A stretch of 64,000 nucleotides of DNA from Vibrio chagasii (GTDB lineage: Bacteria; Pseudomonadota; Gammaproteobacteria; Enterobacterales; Vibrionaceae): assembly GCF_024347355.1 (NCBI RefSeq), contig NZ_AP025465.1, positions 2,604,001 through 2,668,000 on the forward strand, given 5' to 3'. The position numbers were made by a program, and so were the translations under genes. Under the pieces are notes generated by a model. It had not been told where the DNA came from. It did no database searches and saw nothing but the letters and a program-made list of their open reading frames with translations. Numbering within the stretch: position 1 is the stretch's first letter; every line of letters begins with the position of its first letter. Shown here piece by piece: positions 60,887 through 64,000 of the stretch.

Positions 60887-61570
60887 ATGGATCTTAAAAG
60901 CCTACTTAACCAAGCACTTAAGTCAGACCTTGTTAAACAAGGCACTCAGAAACTCTCACAAAGCTCATCTGGCCTAAGCGGTCTTACACAAGGCAGTAAA
61001 GACAGCAGCAAAAGTACACTTGGTGCATTAGGTGCAGGAGCCGTTGGTGGCGGGTTGCTAGGAGCTCTCATGGGCTCAAAGAAAACCAAGAAGATTGGCA
61101 AGAAGGCCGTAGGTATTGGTGGAGCAGCTGCGCTTGGTGCATTGGCATATAAGGTATATAACGATTACCAAGCCAAACAAGGCACTCCGGACTCATCTCC
61201 GCAAGCCACATTTGACGAGCAAGATGCTTGTCATAATCTACTTATTCTACGCTCTATGATTGCGGCTTCTAAAGCGGACGGTCATGTCGATGAGCAAGAG
61301 ATGGCTAAAATTGAACAAGCCGTCGAAAACATGGGCGCGGATTATCAGCTGACTAAGTTAGTGTCTGAAGAGCTGCACAAACCTCTCGACCCAAGCGAAA
61401 TCGCTCAACTCGCAAGCTCACCGCAACAAGCCAGCGAAATCTACTTGGCCTCTTTGATTGTGGCCGACGAGCAGAACTTCATGGAAAAGGCTTACTTGAA
61501 AGAATTAGCCAAGCAACTCAACCTTGCAGATGAAGTGAAATACCAGCTGGAACAGCAAGTCGCCGGCTAG
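60887..61570 (+). CDS. DUF533 (YebE-like, TerB-type) membrane protein
   Basis: This 227-residue protein starts at ATG 60887 behind a GGAGG site; a TTG 4 codons upstream would hold that site inside the gene. The N-terminus is helical with low-complexity serine and glycine, then a glycine-rich hydrophobic stretch (about 45-65, LGALGAGAVGGGLLGALMG) that could insert in a membrane. The C-terminal half (about 110-225) is a TerB-like helical domain: LLILRSMIAASKADGHVDEQEMAKIEQAV. It fits DUF533/YebE. The function is unknown; E. coli YebE is linked to envelope stress. Confidence 0.88.
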   Translation: MDLKSLLNQALKSDLVKQGTQKLSQSSSGLSGLTQGSKDSSKSTLGALGAGAVGGGLLGALMGSKKTKKIGKKAVGIGGAAALGALAYKVYNDYQAKQGTPDSSPQATFDEQDACHNLLILRSMIAASKADGHVDEQEMAKIEQAVENMGADYQLTKLVSEELHKPLDPSEIAQLASSPQQASEIYLASLIVADEQNFMEKAYLKELAKQLNLADEVKYQLEQQVAG

Positions 61571-61715
61571 TCGACCAATCATTGGTTAACTGGTCACCTA
61601 ATAAAGTGAGATATTGAGCAAGGACAAACTAACTCTGATCTTCGTCAGATCCGCTTTGTTTTTGCTTATCTCTATGTGTATATTGAGATCAGGTATCATT
61701 TGGTTAGGTATAAAA

Positions 61716-61919
61716 ATGAAAGTATACGATTGTTGTGATTTGGTACATGAACTGTACTCTCAAATTGGTAGTGGCGACCAAGGCTATATCCCTCAAGCGA
61801 TCACCTGCGCTTTAAAAACATTAAACGACCTTGCAGCAGATGAATCTCTTCCAAAAGAAGCTCGCGAACGCGCGGCATTTGCAGCTGCTAACCTACTCAT
61901 TTCAGATTTCGAGGACTAA
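61716..61919 (+). CDS. yaeP: YaeP family protein
   Basis: This 67-residue protein matches E. coli YaeP (about 66 residues), with [48 protein letters not shown] start it at ATG 61716; a longer frame would add 34 hydrophobic residues that E. coli YaeP lacks. In E. coli yaeP lies with rof near proS. The next gene starts 1 nt after its stop. The function is unknown. Confidence 0.92.
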   Translation: MKVYDCCDLVHELYSQIGSGDQGYIPQAITCALKTLNDLAADESLPKEARERAAFAAANLLISDFED

Positions 61920-61920
61920 T

Positions 61921-62112
61921 ATGAACCTCTCTAATTTTGAAAAGATGGATCCTGTTATGTTGATGAGCATCGTCAACATGAAGCTACGTGACAACTTCGA
62001 CGGAGACTTAGACCGAGTGGTTAACTTCTATGAAATCGACAAAGCAGCATTAATCTCTAAACTTGCCTCTGCGGGTTTTGAATACCTGCCAGAAGCAAAA
62101 CAGTTTAGATAA
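61921..62112 (+). CDS. DUF4250 family protein
   Basis: This 63-residue protein (MNLSNFEKMDPVMLMSIVNMKLRDNFDGDLDRVVNFYEIDKAALISKL...) fits DUF4250. The ATG lies 1 nt after the yaeP stop with CGAGG upstream, so the pair is an operon. No membrane segment is seen. The function is unknown. In E. coli the rof gene (inhibitor of Rho) lies beside yaeP; this is not clearly a Rof homologue. Confidence 0.85.
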   Translation: MNLSNFEKMDPVMLMSIVNMKLRDNFDGDLDRVVNFYEIDKAALISKLASAGFEYLPEAKQFR

Positions 62113-62136
62113 TGATGTAAATTCAGATTGATAGAC

Positions 62137-62168
62137 AAAGGCCAACTCGATGTTGGTCTTTTTTATAG
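62137..62168 (+). terminator. terminator after the yaeP-DUF4250 pair
   Basis: GGCCAAC / GTTGGTC with a TCGAT loop (one G-T pair) is followed by TTTTTT. Confidence 0.85.
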
Positions 62169-62340
62169 GTGTCAGCCTTAGCCAATACAGCCTTCAGAAT
62201 ATAAATTATCTCCTCCTTACTCTCTTTTTATATCTTAGACTCTAAGAACGCGCCTTGAATCGTAGCGTGTAGTTGTATAGTCTACCTCAAATAGCAAATA
62301 ATAAATCATCAACCAACTTGATGATCGCGAAGGATTAACA

Positions 62341-62667
62341 ATGAAAAGACTCGGACTTTTAACAGTGTTTACTGCAGCTCTTACAGCGGGTTGCGCTTCA
62401 AATACTCAGCAAGACAATTTTCGTGAAGCCTCTTTTGAGCTGTGTAATACCGAAGTCGATATTTACTCTGTAAGCCATGATGAGAGAGTACGTATCGTCT
62501 GTTCTGATGGCTCTAAATTCGCTTTAAACAGCGAAGATACACTAGAAGTGATGCGCGAAATCAACATCGATTACTGTGATGGCGAAGGCCTAGGTAAATT
62601 TAACGAAAGCCGTAATTACTACTCGTTCAAGTGTAAATCAGGCACCCTACTTAGCATCAAAAAGTAG
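62341..62667 (+). CDS. small lipoprotein of unknown function
   Basis: This 108-residue protein has a lipoprotein signal (MKRLGLLTVFTAALTAGCAS) with lipobox LTAGC, so it is anchored to the outer or inner membrane. The mature part has four cysteines (ELCNTEVDIYSVS, RIVCSDGSKF, IDYCDGEGLG, SFKCKSGTLL), which probably form two disulfides. I do not recognise the family. It is monocistronic with its own terminator. Confidence 0.85.
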   Translation: MKRLGLLTVFTAALTAGCASNTQQDNFREASFELCNTEVDIYSVSHDERVRIVCSDGSKFALNSEDTLEVMREINIDYCDGEGLGKFNESRNYYSFKCKSGTLLSIKK

Positions 62668-62684
62668 AACCAACACAAAAAAAT

Positions 62685-62719
62685 ACAAAGGGTTAATGTG
62701 AAAGCATTAGCCCTTTTTA
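62685..62719 (+). terminator. terminator after the lipoprotein gene
   Basis: AAAGGGTTAATG / CATTAGCCCTTT with a 6-nt loop (one T-G pair) is followed by T5. Confidence 0.88.
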
Positions 62720-62786
62720 GTGCCTGCCTTTCTCTGCTCTCAAAACCACCAGATACAAAAAAGGCCCCTATTAAAGGCAATGTAGT

Positions 62787-64000
62787 TCACTTAAGCGGAG
62801 CTGCTTTGCGATTAATTGGGTAGCGAGTCTTTGATATTTTTACCGCCCTAGGCCGATTAGGCTTAGGGCGTTTGTCTATAAAGAGGACTGATAAGTCTCC
62901 CCTTAGACTCTTTAAACGCTTAGGTGTATTGCCTGGCGATATCGCTTTACTCATCACCTTCAGTTGGCTCGCTATAAACTGACAAGCGTATTTAAAGCTA
63001 ATTTCATTCGGCATTCTTCCATGTTCAACTGCTGCCTGACTTGCTTCACGTCTTACCAAATTATAACCAAGCAACAGCCCCCAGAGTTCTTGATAAACAA
63101 GGTTTACTGTTTTACTGCGTAATACTAAGGCATTGTGTTGCATTGAGCTTTTGATATCACGATAACCTAATTCGATTTCCCAACGTTCATGATAAAGTTC
63201 GGCTACCGCTTTCGCGTCGTAGTCTGCTCTTGGAAGGGATGTAAAAACAGTTTTCTGCTTACCTTGTACTTCATAGGTCACCGCTCTGACTTGCCATTTT
63301 TCAGGTAAACTAGGGTTCTTTTTGAGAGCTTGCGGTGAGACGTTCATTTCGATGAGCATATCATTGCTTTCTTCTTCATCTAAAAGTGTGTATTTCAACC
63401 CTTTCCTTGCTGGTATCAACCAATGTCTATTAATACCGCTATTTTGAAGAGAGAGAAGTAAGTCTGCACCGTAAAAACCTTTATCTAGTAACGTCACAGA
63501 GTTATCTGGTAAAGAGTCGATGAAGGGCATAGCAAGTGGGATTTCACCACGCCGATAAGGGCTTATGGCAGCGTCAACGATGACATGAGAACGGACATTC
63601 ATCATAGTCACAACTCTTAGCATTGGATGTGGTGTCTGCCTGCTACTCGAGGTATTACCCGAGCCAAAGTGCTCTCTAAGTTCGGGCGTATCCGCGGTGC
63701 GAAAAAGAGCACCGTCTACAGCAAAAACTTGTAATCCTTGCCACGTATCATCACGGTATCGTTCAAGACCCCACGTTCGCCCACATTGTTTAAACAACCA
63801 CTCTGGTGCAGCACTGCCTAAACGTTGTCTTGCCTGGGTTAAAGCACTTTTTGCTAATAACTCTTCATCAGCCAAGCCATCCGCACAGACATTCATTCTT
63901 CGTGCGACTTCGGCAATTGGTTCATTACGGAAGAAGGCCATGCCGACAATTAACCACAAGACCATGTCACTTGGTAGTCGACGTCGGCGAATAGTCGCTT
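62787..64000 (-). mobile_element. IS4-family transposase, cut by the window end
   Basis: The coding frame is open through the last base, so the N-terminus lies outside the window. Upstream of the first ATG (63965) the frame reads ATIRRRRLPSDMVLWLIVGMAFFR, which I recall as typical IS4 transposase N-terminal sequence, so the true start is beyond 64,000. DDE parts are visible: AVDGALFRTADTPELREHFG (first aspartate), TLLDKGFYGADLLLSLQ (second aspartate) and YHERWEIELGYRDIKSSMQ (YREK-type glutamate region). The stop is TGA at 62787. The right end of the element is probably near 62,770-62,785 (AAAGGCAATGTAGTTCACTT), but I see no confirmed inverted or direct repeat. Its residues are intact as far as visible, so it may be active. 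Confidence 0.9.

Noticed and set aside
61614..61715. Hydrophobic N-terminal extension of yaeP
   Set aside because: E. coli YaeP has no such part; ATG 61716 matches the family length.

Overview
The window is a stretch of gammaproteobacterial chromosome, almost certainly from a marine Vibrio (Vibrionaceae). Gene order matches several Escherichia coli neighbourhoods, protein sequences are Vibrio-like (292-residue Map, DUF3549, DUF3301, TIGR03503 family), and a purM-purN spacer repeat is of a kind I remember from Vibrio genomes. A Splendidus-clade species is my guess and is not proven. Apart from the two ends the window is core chromosome. I saw no rRNA, tRNA, CRISPR, prophage or integron sequence.

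Layout. 1-1,340: an AT-rich accessory end with two small exported cysteine proteins. 1,345-11,650: perM-tusA-like, bepA-arsC-wrbA-DUF2069, DUF2066, uraA, upp, purM, purN (the E. coli yfgO-bepA-yfgD-uraA-upp-purMN region, but without hda). 11,700-24,350: yafJ, gmhA, fadE, a TIGR03503 protein, dnaQ, rnhA, a yafS-like methyltransferase, gloB, mltD, a Yip1 protein, yafD, glnB and a cytochrome c. 24,400-46,700: the long minus-strand envelope and information cluster. In transcription order it is rpsB-tsf-pyrH-frr-uppS-cdsA-dxr-rseP-bamA-skp-lpxD-fabZ-lpxA-lpxB-rnhB-dnaE-accA-tilS, with map divergent. 46,800-54,750: glnD, yaeH, yqcC-truC, DUF3549, DUF3301, a GNAT acetyltransferase, a csrB small RNA, a small DNA-binding-like protein and yaiI. 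54,850-62,700: an OmpV/MipA porin, an AbgT transporter, zinc-independent ribosomal proteins rpmE2-rpmJ2, trmO, proS, yebE-like, yaeP-DUF4250 and a lipoprotein. 62,787-64,000: an IS4-type transposase running off the end.

How the genes work together. The minus-strand cluster joins translation factors (S2, EF-Ts, RRF), UMP kinase, isoprenoid and undecaprenyl supply (Dxr, UppS), phospholipid and lipid A synthesis (CdsA, LpxD, FabZ, LpxA, LpxB), outer-membrane assembly (BamA, Skp, RseP) and replication or fatty-acid initiation (DnaE, RnhB, AccA). Several rho-independent hairpins break it into smaller transcription units. GlnD and its substrate GlnB are both present. DnaE and DnaQ are two subunits of the same polymerase III core, and RNase HI and HII are both encoded. 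uraA, upp, purM and purN form a nucleotide block with a strong PurR box. fadE carries a near-consensus FadR operator.

The most notable unlisted element is a CsrB-type regulatory RNA on the minus strand (about 53,284-53,691). It has about 27 GGA motifs, a terminator, a promoter and an upstream VarA/UvrY/GacA-type palindrome. Other points of interest are adjacent Zur-like and Fur-like boxes over the rpmE2-rpmJ2 promoter, a 162-bp inverted-repeat-bounded element between purM and purN, an exact 24-bp in-frame duplication in the OmpV-like porin that builds a calcium-loop-like sequence, and the missing hda gene. I did not find a clearly new biological system here.
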